A DNA stretch of 64,000 bases from Pullichristensenella sp002068815. GTDB taxonomy: Bacteria > Bacillota > Clostridia > Christensenellales > Aristaeellaceae. Both the position numbers and the translations under genes were made by a program. The stretch lies in the NCBI GenBank assembly GCA_040772885.1, contig JAXGXF010000005.1, forward strand, positions 181,084 through 245,083, in the 5' to 3' direction. Numbering within the stretch: the first letter of the stretch is position 1; each line of letters opens with the position of its first letter. Of the stretch, positions 43,946 to 52,486 are shown piece after piece. Below the pieces are notes generated by a model that saw only the letters and a list, made by a program, of their open reading frames with translations, searched no databases and was not told the DNA's origin.

Positions 43946-43952
43946 GTATTGG

Positions 43953-44025
43953 TGGGAACAACAGGGCTCGAACCTGTGACCCCTTGCTTGTAAGGCAAGT
44001 GCTCTCCCAACTGAGCTATGCTCCC
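43953..44025 (-). tRNA. tRNA-Val(TAC)
   Basis: Acceptor GGGAGCA/TGTTCCC (one wobble pair), anticodon loop CTTACAA in a CTTGC/GCAAG stem, discriminator A, CCA encoded at 43950-43952. First tRNA of the cluster. Confidence 0.96.
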
Positions 44026-44065
44026 ACAGGCTTCCCTGACTGCCGCGATCGCGGCGACATCAGAT

Positions 44066-44094
44066 ATGTTACCACACGCCGCCATGTTTGTCAA
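44066..44094 (-). promoter_or_regulatory. Promoter of the tRNA cluster
   Basis: Minus-strand TTGACA (44089-44094), 17-base spacer, TAACAT (44066-44071) with TGG before the -10; about 40 bases before tRNA-Val. Confidence 0.82.
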
Positions 44095-44145
44095 TAGCTC
44101 CTGTCAAATTCTCCATCTTTAAAATTCGCCGCGGGAGGGCGCGCG

Positions 44146-44904
44146 TCAGCCGATGTAGAAGTCCATCAGGATCATCGCGCAGAAGCCGATCAAGAGCGCG
44201 TAGGTCGCGCCGCGCTCGTAGCCGTGGCTGTGCGTCTCGGGGATCATTTCGTCGCTGATGACGTAGAGCATCGTGCCGCCGGCAAACGCCAGCGCGAACG
44301 GCAGCACCGCGGCGGTGATGCTGACCGCCAGGTAGCCGATCAGCGTCCCAAAGACCTCGACGAGCCCCGTGAACATCGCGATCACGAACGTGCGCCGGGG
44401 GCTCATGCCGGCCGCGAGCATCGGCGCGATGATGATCATGCCCTCCGGCACGTTCTGCAGCGCGATGCCCGCGGCGACCGAGATCGCGTCGCCGATGTTT
44501 CCGGTTCCGAAGCTGACGCCCGCCGCGAGGCCCTCCGGCAGGTTGTGGATCGCGATCGCGGTCACGAACAGCAGGATTTTGTTGAGCTGCTCGACGTGCC
44601 CGCCGTGCTTCTCGCGGTCGATGCCCGCGAGGTTGTGCAAATGCGGGATGAACCGGTCGAGCAAATTGATGACGAGCGCGCCGGCCAGCACGCCGAGGGC
44701 GACGATCGGCGCGCCGCCGCAGCCGCCATGCTCGAGCGCCGGCAGGATCAGCCCGACCATCGCCGCCGCGAGCATCACGCCCGCCGCGAAGCTCAGGATC
44801 GCGTCGTTGAACTTGTGGGGAATCTTCTTGAACGCGAAGCCGATCAGCGAGCCGACGATCGTCGCGCCGCCGACGCCCAGTGCCGTGATCAGTACGAGCT
44901 GCAT
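44146..44904 (-). CDS. ZIP family metal transporter
   Basis: 252 residues, eight membrane segments. Metal-site motifs IAIHNLPEGLAAGVSFG and ALQNVPEGMIII are those of the ZupT/GufA branch, which takes up zinc and other divalent metals. A His-rich cytosolic loop (HLHN, KHGGH) lies between helices 3 and 4. GGGAGGG precedes the ATG. It reads toward the tRNA cluster, with the tRNA promoter just past its stop. Confidence 0.92.
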   Translation of the reverse strand: MQLVLITALGVGGATIVGSLIGFAFKKIPHKFNDAILSFAAGVMLAAAMVGLILPALEHGGCGGAPIVALGVLAGALVINLLDRFIPHLHNLAGIDREKHGGHVEQLNKILLFVTAIAIHNLPEGLAAGVSFGTGNIGDAISVAAGIALQNVPEGMIIIAPMLAAGMSPRRTFVIAMFTGLVEVFGTLIGYLAVSITAAVLPFALAFAGGTMLYVISDEMIPETHSHGYERGATYALLIGFCAMILMDFYIG

Positions 44905-44945
44905 GGAAACGCCCTCCCAGGCAATTTTCTCCGGCCCGGAATGCC

Positions 44946-44974
44946 TTTTCCGGGGCCGCGATTTGTGCTACAAT
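44946..44974 (+). promoter_or_regulatory. Promoter of the C39-like gene
   Basis: -10 TACAAT (44969-44974) preceded by TGC; the -35 at 17 bases (TTTTCC) is weak. Confidence 0.5.
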
Positions 44975-45019
44975 GGTATACATACACGCGCAGGCACGCG
45001 AAGAAACGGAGGGGGAAGC

Positions 45020-45613
45020 ATGCGCAGGAAAATTTGGGCCGCGGTCGCCGTCGTCGTGCTGCTCTCGCTTGTAAGCCTGCTCGCGCGCGTGCGCATCCGC
45101 GAAGGTGCGTATGACCTGGCGATCGAACCCGCGTTTCAGGGCGACTACCGCGAGGCCGTCTGCGTGATCGGCGGGAAGCCGCGCACCGTCCGCTCGTCCG
45201 GCTGCGGCGCGGTGTGCGCGTTCATGGCGATCCGACACCTGACCGGCGCGGACGAGCCGGACCCGCAAACGCTGTTCTTCGACGCGTACGAGAGCGGCGC
45301 GTACACCGGGAACGGCCTGAGCCACGAGGCGGTCTCCCGGATGCTGTGCGAAAACGGCGTCGCCGCGAAGTGGATCGGCCGCTCCGGCTGGCGAATCCTG
45401 AACGCGATCCGCGCGGGCAAGCCCGTGATCGCGCACATGGGGCCGGGCACGTTTACCGACAACGGCCACTACATCCTCTTGACCGCCGTGACCGAGGAGG
45501 GCCTCGTCGAAGTCAACGACCCCGGCAGCCGCGCCCGCACCGGCCAGGCGTACGCGCTCGACCTGATCATGCAGGAGGCCAAGACGAACCGGCCGTTCTG
45601 CGTGTGCGGGTGA
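45020..45613 (+). CDS. C39-like cysteine peptidase family protein, membrane-anchored
   Basis: 197 residues. An N-terminal membrane helix (AAVAVVVLLSLVSLL) and a papain-like C39_2 domain: Cys in RSSGCGAVCAFMAIR, His in DNGHYILLTAV, and VEVNDPGSR. The active side should be outside the cell. These domains cleave peptides or bind them; no bacteriocin or exporter gene is near, so the target is unknown. GGAGGGGG precedes the ATG. Confidence 0.8.
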   Translation: MRRKIWAAVAVVVLLSLVSLLARVRIREGAYDLAIEPAFQGDYREAVCVIGGKPRTVRSSGCGAVCAFMAIRHLTGADEPDPQTLFFDAYESGAYTGNGLSHEAVSRMLCENGVAAKWIGRSGWRILNAIRAGKPVIAHMGPGTFTDNGHYILLTAVTEEGLVEVNDPGSRARTGQAYALDLIMQEAKTNRPFCVCG

Positions 45614-45621
45614 GGCATGAG

Positions 45622-45651
45622 TCCGCCCCCTCCGTTCGGAAGGGGCGGCCT
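45622..45651. terminator. Terminator between the C39-like gene and glyQS
   Basis: CCGCCCCCTCC and GGAAGGGGCGG arms (one unpaired base) between convergent stops. Confidence 0.7.
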
Positions 45652-45655
45652 TCAA

Positions 45656-47035
45656 CTAGAAGTCGGTCTTTTCCTCAATATACCGGACGAGGTTGTCGAT
45701 GGCCACGATATCCTGCTTCATTGTGTCGCGGTCGCGGACGGTGACGTTGCCGGTCTCGAGCGTGTCGAAGTCGATCGTCGCGCACAGCGGCGTTCCGACC
45801 TCGTCCTGCCGGCGGTACCGCTTGCCGATCGAGCCGGTCTCGTCGTACTCGACCATGAACCTCTTCGAAAGCATCCGGTAGACCTCGCGCGCCTTGTCGC
45901 CCAATTTGTTCTTCTGGAGCGGAAGCACCGCCGCCTTGAACGGCGCGAGCGCGGGGTGGAGGTGCAAGACCGTGCGCACGTCGCCGCCTTCGAGCTCCTC
46001 CTCGTCGTAGGCGTCGCACAGGAACGCGAGCACGAGCCGGTCGACGCCGACCGACGGCTCGACGCAGTAGGGGATGAACTTCTCGTTCGTCACGGGGTCG
46101 AGGTACTCCATCGACTTCCCGGAGTGCTCCTGATGCTGCTTGAGGTCGTAGTCCGTGCGGTCGGCGACGCCCCAGAGCTCGCCCCAGCCGAACGGGAACA
46201 GGTACTCGAAGTCCGTCGTCGCCTTTGAGTAGAACGCGAGCTTGTCCTTCTCGTGGTCGCGCAGCCTGAGGTTCTCGGCCTTCATGCCGAGCGACATCAG
46301 CCACTCGCGGCAGAACGCGCGCCAGTAGTCGAACCACTCCAAATCCTCGCCGGGCCTGCAGAAGAACTCGAGCTCCATCTGCTCGAACTCGCGCACGCGG
46401 AAGATGAAGTTGCCCGGCGTGATCTCGTTGCGGAACGACTTTCCGATCTGGCAGATGCCGGCGGGGAGCTTGCGGCGCGTCGTGCGCATCGCGGCCTGGA
46501 AGTTGACGAATATGCCCTGCGCGGTCTCCGGGCGCAGGTAGATCTCCGCGGCGGAGTCCTCGTTGACGCCCTGATGCGTCTTGAACATGAGGTTGAACTG
46601 GCGGATGCCGGTGAAGTCCTTCTTTCCGCAGGCGGGGCAAACGACGCCGTTCTCGGCGATGAACCGCTCGAGCTCCGCGTTCGTCCAGCCGTCGCCGGTC
46701 TCCCTGCCCTCGGTGAAGTCCTCGACGAGCTTGTCGGCGCGGAAGCGGGATTTGCACGCCTTGCAGTCCATCAGCGGGTCGTTGAAGCCCCCGACGTGGC
46801 CGGACGCGACCCAGACCTCGCGGTTCATCAGTATCGCGCAGTCCAGACCTGTGTTGTACGGGCTCTCCTGCACGAACTTCTTCCACCAGGCGCGCTTGAT
46901 GTTGTTTTTGTATTCGACGCCCAGCGGGCCGTAGTCCCAGGTGTTCGCAAGGCCGCCGTAGATCTCCGAGCCCGCGAAAATATAGCCCCTGTTCTTGCAC
47001 AGCGCAACCAGCTTATCCATCGTCAGCTTCGCCAT
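45656..47035 (-). CDS. glyQS: Glycyl-tRNA synthetase (single-chain dimeric type)
   Basis: 459 residues, class II core with anticodon domain. Marks: GYIFAGSEIYGG, WDYGPLG, zinc-type C-x2-C pairs (CKAC, CPAC), LRPETAQGIF, GKSFRNEI and EPSVGVDRLVLAFL. It charges tRNA-Gly. I start at the second ATG (47035), which has AGAGGG six bases upstream; the first ATG (47041) abuts that site. The leader is only about 25 bases, so no T-box controls it. A tRNA-Gly is 2 kb away. Confidence 0.95.
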   Translation of the reverse strand: MAKLTMDKLVALCKNRGYIFAGSEIYGGLANTWDYGPLGVEYKNNIKRAWWKKFVQESPYNTGLDCAILMNREVWVASGHVGGFNDPLMDCKACKSRFRADKLVEDFTEGRETGDGWTNAELERFIAENGVVCPACGKKDFTGIRQFNLMFKTHQGVNEDSAAEIYLRPETAQGIFVNFQAAMRTTRRKLPAGICQIGKSFRNEITPGNFIFRVREFEQMELEFFCRPGEDLEWFDYWRAFCREWLMSLGMKAENLRLRDHEKDKLAFYSKATTDFEYLFPFGWGELWGVADRTDYDLKQHQEHSGKSMEYLDPVTNEKFIPYCVEPSVGVDRLVLAFLCDAYDEEELEGGDVRTVLHLHPALAPFKAAVLPLQKNKLGDKAREVYRMLSKRFMVEYDETGSIGKRYRRQDEVGTPLCATIDFDTLETGNVTVRDRDTMKQDIVAIDNLVRYIEEKTDF

Positions 47036-47065
47036 ATTCATCCCTCTTACTCAAAATGTGGGATA

Positions 47066-47094
47066 AGCATAGCAGATTTGCGTCGGCAGTGCAA
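47066..47094 (-). promoter_or_regulatory. Promoter of glyQS
   Basis: Minus-strand TTGCAC (47089-47094), 17-base spacer, TATGCT (47066-47071) with TGC before the -10. Confidence 0.65.
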
Positions 47095-47272
47095 CGAGTC
47101 TGTGTAAAATTTGCGGACGCTGCCCGCTTAGCGCGGGTGGGGCAGCCGGCGCGCGTTTCGGCGGATTTCCGCGCGGCGGTCGAACAGTACCCGAATCCAG
47201 CGCCTCCATAGAATGGCAGAAACCGACGGCATGCGCGTCGGTTTCGATGTACGGGTCGAGCGGCGAAGCGCG
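47095..47272. other. Intergenic stretch with two hairpins
   Basis: No gene seen. It has a GCTGCCCGC...GCGGG..GGGCAGC hairpin (about 47120-47147) and a near-perfect stem with arms GAAACCGACG and CGTCGGTTTC (47219-47245). The second may end transcription of the minus-strand gene at 47273, though no T-run follows. Confidence 0.45.
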
Positions 47273-48349
47273 CTATGCACGCTCCACCTCGACGCAGCGG
47301 ACCCACCAGCCGTCCCCGGTCTCGCCGAGCCACTCGTAGTCCTCGAGCCCCGGCGGGGGCTCCGGCGTGTACGCCGCCGGAAGCGCGTAGCAGACGTAGG
47401 CCGGCGCAGAGCCCTCGACGTGTATGCCGATGGCGATGTACGGATACCCCGAGCCCTCCGGCATCGACGCGCGCACGAACGCGTAGCCCTGTATGCCGGG
47501 GCCCTCGATCATGGCGTCGCTCTGCATAAACAGCTTCCGGAGCGGCTCGATCTCCGCGGGCCACGGGATCGTGATGTCGATGCCGAACACGCACTCCGGT
47601 TGCTCGGCCGGCGCCGTCGGCTCGGTCGGCTCGGTCGGCTCGGTCGGCTCGGTCGGCTCGGTCGGCTCGGTCGGCTCGGTCGGCTCGGTCGGCTCGGTCG
47701 GCTCGGTCGGCGCCATCGGCTCGGTCGGAACGGTCGGAACGGTCGGCATGGTCGGCTCGGTCGGCTCGGTCGGCGTCGTCGGGACGGTCGGCGCCTCGGG
47801 GAATTCGAAGTCGGACGGCTCCCCGTCCAGCTGGCCCTCTAGGTCCTCGGCGAGCGAATCCTCGTCCTCGGACCCGGCGACGTAGTCCGCGAAATCCTCG
47901 AAGACCGGCTGCGCGGCGGGCGGGGTCGCCTCCATGCCGAACAGCCCGCACGCGGCGTTTCGGACCTGCTCCCAGTCCATCTCCTCGGAGCCGTTGACGT
48001 TTCCGGCCAGCACGAGCGAACAGTCTGCGTTCTTGACCGCGGCCACCACCGCGAGCTGGTAGCTCTCCAGTTCCCGCCCGCCCACGTTCCGGGGGTCGAA
48101 CGACGCGTTCAGGCCGTACTGCCCGCGGCTGTCGCGCCGGAGCTCGCCGAGCGCGGCGGCGTAGTAGTCGCCGTTGCGCCGGCCGACCAGCGCCGCGAAA
48201 AGCTGGCGCGTGGCGTCCGGCGCCGTAGCCATGAAGCTCAGTGTCCCCATCAGCGTCCGCCGCTCGAGCCGCGCATGGCCCGAGCAACCCTTTTCGATCG
48301 CCCGGAGCATGACCAGCGCCCGGCGGTAATCGTTGCGCAACATACCCAT
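47273..48349 (-). CDS. Unknown protein with PTEP-repeat linker
   Basis: 358 residues, family not recognised. Order: an alpha-rich N-domain (LRNDYRRALVMLRAIEKGCSG), a domain with YYAALGELRRD and SLVLAGNVNGSEEMDWEQV, a linker of about 70 residues mainly PTEPTEP with a few variants, and a C-domain ending in WLGETGDGWWVRCVEVE. There is no signal peptide or membrane helix. The start at 48349 has AGGAGG four bases upstream; a second ATG (48343) is possible. It forms an operon with the 67-residue gene 34 bases upstream. Confidence 0.65.
   Translation of the reverse strand: MGMLRNDYRRALVMLRAIEKGCSGHARLERRTLMGTLSFMATAPDATRQLFAALVGRRNGDYYAAALGELRRDSRGQYGLNASFDPRNVGGRELESYQLAVVAAVKNADCSLVLAGNVNGSEEMDWEQVRNAACGLFGMEATPPAAQPVFEDFADYVAGSEDEDSLAEDLEGQLDGEPSDFEFPEAPTVPTTPTEPTEPTMPTVPTVPTEPMAPTEPTEPTEPTEPTEPTEPTEPTEPTEPTEPTAPAEQPECVFGIDITIPWPAEIEPLRKLFMQSDAMIEGPGIQGYAFVRASMPEGSGYPYIAIGIHVEGSAPAYVCYALPAAYTPEPPPGLEDYEWLGETGDGWWVRCVEVERA
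47622..47790 (-). repeat. PTEP-coding tandem repeat
   Basis: Runs of the 9-base unit CCGACCGAG, identical over about ten copies and then imperfect, coding Pro-Thr-Glu. Identical copies suggest recent slippage. Confidence 0.88.
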
Positions 48350-48383
48350 GCCACCTCCTTGTTGAGGGTATGCGCGCACAGGG

Positions 48384-48587
48384 TCAGACATACCGCCTGC
48401 GGGCCCGGTCGTGGTTTTGCATCAGCTGTGTGTAAAGCGCGTGCCCGCTCGCGGCCCTTGCAATCGGCTTCGGCGCCGGCTTCGGCGCGGGCGCGGCGGC
48501 GGGCGCGGCGGCGGGTGCGGCGGCCGGAAATGCGGCGGTCGGCTTTCGAGCGCCCGCCCGGCTTAGAATTTCCCTCGGATTTGGCAT
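48384..48587 (-). CDS. Small protein of unknown function (HALYTQLMQNHDR type)
   Basis: 67 residues: MPNPREILSRAG start, an Ala-Pro linker (AAPAAAPAAAPAPKPAP) and the end SGHALYTQLMQNHDRARRRYV. The start is set by GGAGGGG six bases before the ATG. The ends look conserved in style (H-x-L-Y ... H-D-R), the linker does not. It precedes the PTEP-repeat gene, so the two probably act together. Function unknown. Confidence 0.6.
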   Translation of the reverse strand: MPNPREILSRAGARKPTAAFPAAAPAAAPAAAPAPKPAPKPIARAASGHALYTQLMQNHDRARRRYV

Positions 48588-48690
48588 GGCGATCCCCTCC
48601 ATTTCCCCTGCATCGTATGCCGATTTGGGCTTTTTGGCCCGCGTAAATTGAAGATTTCTTGATATTTCGGCCGCTCCGGGGCGCCCGGGC

Positions 48691-48718
48691 TTGCCAGATT
48701 GACAGAATGTGATATAAT
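48691..48718 (+). promoter_or_regulatory. Promoter of the acidic membrane protein gene
   Basis: TTGCCA (48691-48696), 16-base spacer, TATAAT (48713-48718), with TGA before the -10. Leader of about 95 bases before the ATG. Confidence 0.65.
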
Positions 48719-48819
48719 AGTACCATATGTATATTCGCAGGAACTCCGCCCGGCCGTCCCGGGCCGAGACCCGCAACCCGGCCTCATGCGCGAGGCCAAA
48801 AGAGAGAGGCGGTCATTCT

Positions 48820-50607
48820 ATGGCGAAGAACAGGGACAATCGCCCCGAACTGGATTACGAGGAGCTTCGCGAGCTGCACGAGCGATACAGGAGCCGCACG
48901 CGCCCGGCGAGGCCGGCTTCCGCGCGCGAGGAGAAGCCTGCGCCCGAAGCGACCGAGGACGTTCGGCGCGATCCGGAATCTTTGGCAGAGGCCGCGGCCG
49001 AGCCTCAAGAGGCGCCCGCCGACTGGATCGACGACGAGCCCCTCGAGGAACTCCCGGAGGAGCCCGAGCGGCCCCGCGGGGAGCGCGATTCCGACGAGGA
49101 CGAGGCCGGGGAGCCGGTGAACCCGAATCCGTTCGGCTCGATCCTCTCCTTCTTCTCGAAGGTGAAGGGAAGGGTCGGCGGGCGCCTCGCCGGACGGCGC
49201 GCGGACGGCGGCGAATACGAGGATTTCGCGGAGGACGAGGCGTTCGACGGCGTCCCCGAGGAGCCGGCGGAGGAGAAAGAGGTCGAGCGGCCGGCCGCCG
49301 GGACGCCGGAGCCCGCGAAGGCCCCGCCCGACGAGCCGTTCGACATGCCCGAGGAGGGCGCGCCGCCGGCCGCCCCCCGCGAGCCCTACGAGGAGTTCGA
49401 CGGCGAGGACGACGACGAGGACGACGAGGGCGAGGGCCCGTCCGGAGGCAGGTTCGCGCGGTTCTTGAATCTGTTCATCGCGCGGGCGGACGAGGATGAG
49501 GAAGCCGGTGGAGAGGCGTACGAGGGGGAGGACGAGGCGTTCGGCGCGCCGCTGTTCCCCGAGGACGACGATGCCGCGGTCTACGCGGGAGGAGAGAAGA
49601 GCATGCAGGAGCCCCGGAAAGTTTCCACCGAAATGACGGAGATGATGGCTGCCGGCCTCGGCGAGCGAACCCTTTCGCGCAAGGAGCGCCGCGAGCTCGA
49701 GATGCGCAGGCAGGAGCAGGCTGCGGCCTCCGCCCAGCCCGTGGCGCCCGTCCCGCAGGCGGCCTCCGCCCAGCCGGTGATGCCTGCCCAGCAGGCGCAG
49801 GGCGTGGACGAGCCGACCCGGGAGTTCCGCCCGATTTCGCGGGAGAAAGCGCCCATTCCCGCGCCCGCCGCGGAGCCGGTCTCGCTGTTTGACGACGAGG
49901 AGGACGACGAGTTCGACCAGCCGCTCTCCAAGCGCGAGCAGAGGAAGGCCGAGCGCCTGCGCCGCAAGGAGGCGAAGAAGGCCGCCTACGACGACGAGGA
50001 CGACGAGGACGACTACGAGGACGACGAGGAGGAGGCGCCCGAGCCCGCGCGCCGCGAGCCGAAGCGCGAGAAGAAGCCCGCCCGCCGCTCGAAGTACGAC
50101 GAGGACGACGACTACGACGAGGACGAGGACGACTACGAGGACGACGAGGACGATTACGACGACTACGAGCCGAAGAAGCGCCGCGGCCGCCGCGGATCGC
50201 GCCGCGACGACTACGACGATTACGACGACTACGAGGACGACTACGACGACGAGGACAGCCCGTCGTTCGGCCGCTATCTGCTCGGCTTCTTCAAGACGCT
50301 GCTGTTGATCGCGCTGGTGCTCGTGATCGCGGTTATCGGCCTCAACATACTGCACTCGACGGGCAAGACGACGATCGTCACGCAGATGCAGGGCACGGTG
50401 CGCGAGTGGGCGCCGGACGTGTTCGACGCGCTGTTCCCGTGCGTCTCGTCCGAACAGAAGGCCGAGCAGCCCGCGTCGGACAGCCAGCAGCCCGCGGAGG
50501 AGACGGCCGGCAACGGCGTCATCGCGCCCGCGCCGGTAGCACCGACCGCGCCGGTAGCACCGACCGCGCCGGTAGCACCGACCGCGCCGGTAGCACCGGT
50601 CACCTGA
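48820..50607 (+). CDS. Acidic low-complexity membrane protein
   Basis: 595 residues, unknown. The first 490 are disordered and Asp/Glu-rich, with patches of Arg/Lys (KREQRKAERLRRKEAKK) and runs such as DDYDDYEDDYDDE. One membrane helix follows (FFKTLLLIALVLVIAVIGL, about 495-515), then about 80 residues ending in APVAPT repeats. Topology is probably acidic part inside, short repeat tail outside. The start at 48820 follows GAGAGGCGG. Downstream of it is the beta-propeller gene, which has a similar short membrane anchor. Confidence 0.7.
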   Translation: MAKNRDNRPELDYEELRELHERYRSRTRPARPASAREEKPAPEATEDVRRDPESLAEAAAEPQEAPADWIDDEPLEELPEEPERPRGERDSDEDEAGEPVNPNPFGSILSFFSKVKGRVGGRLAGRRADGGEYEDFAEDEAFDGVPEEPAEEKEVERPAAGTPEPAKAPPDEPFDMPEEGAPPAAPREPYEEFDGEDDDEDDEGEGPSGGRFARFLNLFIARADEDEEAGGEAYEGEDEAFGAPLFPEDDDAAVYAGGEKSMQEPRKVSTEMTEMMAAGLGERTLSRKERRELEMRRQEQAAASAQPVAPVPQAASAQPVMPAQQAQGVDEPTREFRPISREKAPIPAPAAEPVSLFDDEEDDEFDQPLSKREQRKAERLRRKEAKKAAYDDEDDEDDYEDDEEEAPEPARREPKREKKPARRSKYDEDDDYDEDEDDYEDDEDDYDDYEPKKRRGRRGSRRDDYDDYDDYEDDYDDEDSPSFGRYLLGFFKTLLLIALVLVIAVIGLNILHSTGKTTIVTQMQGTVREWAPDVFDALFPCVSSEQKAEQPASDSQQPAEETAGNGVIAPAPVAPTAPVAPTAPVAPTAPVAPVT

Positions 50608-50620
50608 AGAAACTCAAACA

Positions 50621-50668
50621 CGGCGGGTTGTCCAATGCGCTGAGCTTTGAACGACCCGCCTTTTCGTT
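50621..50668 (+). terminator. Hairpin between the acidic protein and the propeller gene
   Basis: GGCGGGT and ACCCGCC arms around a loop of about 26 bases, followed by TTTTCG. It may only reduce read-through to the next gene. Confidence 0.6.
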
Positions 50669-50677
50669 GGAGGGCCC

Positions 50678-52486
50678 ATGTCGACAGGAAAACACAGGCG
50701 CCGGAAGCGTCGCCGCCTCTCCCGCGGCGCGAGCGCGTTTCTGGCGTCCGTCTGCGCGCTCGTCGTGCTTCTGGGCGCGCTCTCGGTGCTCGCGTTCCGG
50801 GGCCGGAACGCCGAAAGAGGCGCGGCCCCGGCCGCGCTGTCTCCCGCCGCAACCGAACCGCCCGCGGGAACGATGCCGCCCGCGGGAACGATGCCGCCCG
50901 CCGCAACCGAGCCGGTCGCCGCTTCCTTTGACCCCCCGCCGACCTTCGAGACCGTTCCGCCGGTCGAAATCGTCGCGCTCCCGGGCGGGTTCGCGATCTG
51001 CGAAATCCACGACGGCGCGAGGCCGGAGCGGTTCGGCGTCAAGAGCGTCGTCTACGAGGGCGACGCCAGGGTCGATGCCTACGCGCGCGACCCCGAAATC
51101 CGCTTCGGCCTCCCCGGCGCGTATACCGCGCTCGAGGGCGTGACGACGTTTCGCGGCAACAACTACCGCGACTCCGCTTCGTTCGGGCGCATCCCCGACG
51201 ACCCGCAGTCGTTCGAGCACGCGTGGTCGATCAAGATCGGCGACATCGACGAGTGGTCGGGCGTCGGCTGGACGGGCCAGTGCGCGATCGTCCGCTGGCC
51301 GGAGGAAACTGTCCGGATCATGAACATCCGCCCGGAGAAGAAGCGGGGCGCGCTGACCGAGGTCATCTACGCGACGCTCGACGGGAACATCTACTTCCTC
51401 GACCTCGAGGACGGCGAATACACGCGCGACCCGATCGCGGTCGGCGCGCCGATCAAGGGAAGCGTCACCGTCGATCCGCGCGGCTATCCGCTCTTGTACT
51501 GCGGGCAGGGGATCGACAAGGTGCGCGGCAAGTCCGTCAAGATCGGCACCCGCATATTCAGCCTGATCGACCAGAGCCTTTTGTACTTCCTCGACGGCCG
51601 GGACAAGAAAGCGATTCGCTACTGGTACGCGTTCGACGCCGCGCCGCTTGTCGATGCCGAGACCGACACCATGCTACAGATCGGCGAGAACGCGATACTG
51701 TATCTGGTGAAGCTCAACACGGATTTCGACCCCGCCGCGGGCGCGATCTCGGTCGATCCCGAGGTCGACCGCTACGTGTTCAAGTCGAGCGTGTCGAAGC
51801 AGCCGGGCATGGAAAACTCGATCGCCGTCTACAATCAGTACGGATACTTTGCGGACAACTCGGGGCTATTGCAATGCGTGAACCTGAACGCGCTCGCGTG
51901 CGAGTGGGCGGTCGACGTCGGCGACGACACCGACGCGACGACCGTGCTCGAGGAGCAGAAGGACGGGCTCGTCGCGCTCTACACCGCGTGCGAACTCGAG
52001 CACAGCTCCGGCAACAGGGCGTATTTTCGGAAGCTGAACGCGCTGACCGGCGAGCAGCTCTGGTATCTGCCGGTCAAGGTACGCACGTCCGGCAGCAGCG
52101 AGGGCGGCGCGTTTGCGACGCCGGCGGTGGGGAAGGGTCCGCTGCACAGGCTCGTGTACGTATACATGACGCGCACGCCCGGCGGCTCGACGCTCTACGC
52201 GGTCGACAAGGAGACCGGACAGGTCGGCTGGGAGGTCGGCATGGGCTCCGGCGGCTGGTCGTCGCCGGTGTGCGTGTATTCGGAGAGCGGCAAGGGCTAC
52301 GTCGTGCAGGGGAGCGCCTCCGGGAAGCTCCGGCTGCTCGACGGGCTGACCGGGGACACGATCATGGAGTGCGACCTCGGCGCGAACATCGAGGGCTCGC
52401 CGGCGGTGTTTGACGACATGCTCGTCGTCGGCACGCGCGGCAGGCGCATCTTTGGCGTGAAAATCAAAGGGGGGACGGCGCAATGA
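50678..52486 (+). CDS. PQQ-like beta-propeller protein, membrane-anchored
   Basis: 602 residues. Basic N-terminus (GKHRRRKRRRLSRGA), a membrane helix (FLASVCALVVLLGALSVLAF), an Ala-Pro-Thr linker, then a seven- or eight-bladed propeller with repeats such as YATLDGNIYFLDLEDGE, ALTGEQLWYLPVK, YAVDKETGQVGWEVG and LRLLDGLTGDTIMECDL. The propeller would face outward. Such proteins bind sugars, peptides or partner proteins. Its stop overlaps the glpK start by 4 bases, an unusual pair. Confidence 0.78.
   Translation: MSTGKHRRRKRRRLSRGASAFLASVCALVVLLGALSVLAFRGRNAERGAAPAALSPAATEPPAGTMPPAGTMPPAATEPVAASFDPPPTFETVPPVEIVALPGGFAICEIHDGARPERFGVKSVVYEGDARVDAYARDPEIRFGLPGAYTALEGVTTFRGNNYRDSASFGRIPDDPQSFEHAWSIKIGDIDEWSGVGWTGQCAIVRWPEETVRIMNIRPEKKRGALTEVIYATLDGNIYFLDLEDGEYTRDPIAVGAPIKGSVTVDPRGYPLLYCGQGIDKVRGKSVKIGTRIFSLIDQSLLYFLDGRDKKAIRYWYAFDAAPLVDAETDTMLQIGENAILYLVKLNTDFDPAAGAISVDPEVDRYVFKSSVSKQPGMENSIAVYNQYGYFADNSGLLQCVNLNALACEWAVDVGDDTDATTVLEEQKDGLVALYTACELEHSSGNRAYFRKLNALTGEQLWYLPVKVRTSGSSEGGAFATPAVGKGPLHRLVYVYMTRTPGGSTLYAVDKETGQVGWEVGMGSGGWSSPVCVYSESGKGYVVQGSASGKLRLLDGLTGDTIMECDLGANIEGSPAVFDDMLVVGTRGRRIFGVKIKGGTAQ

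Noticed and set aside
43663..43993. Short open frames across the tRNA cluster
   Set aside because: They lie antisense to five well-formed tRNAs.
47036..47094. T-box before glyQS
   Set aside because: The leader is only about 25 bases from the predicted start and has no T-box core.
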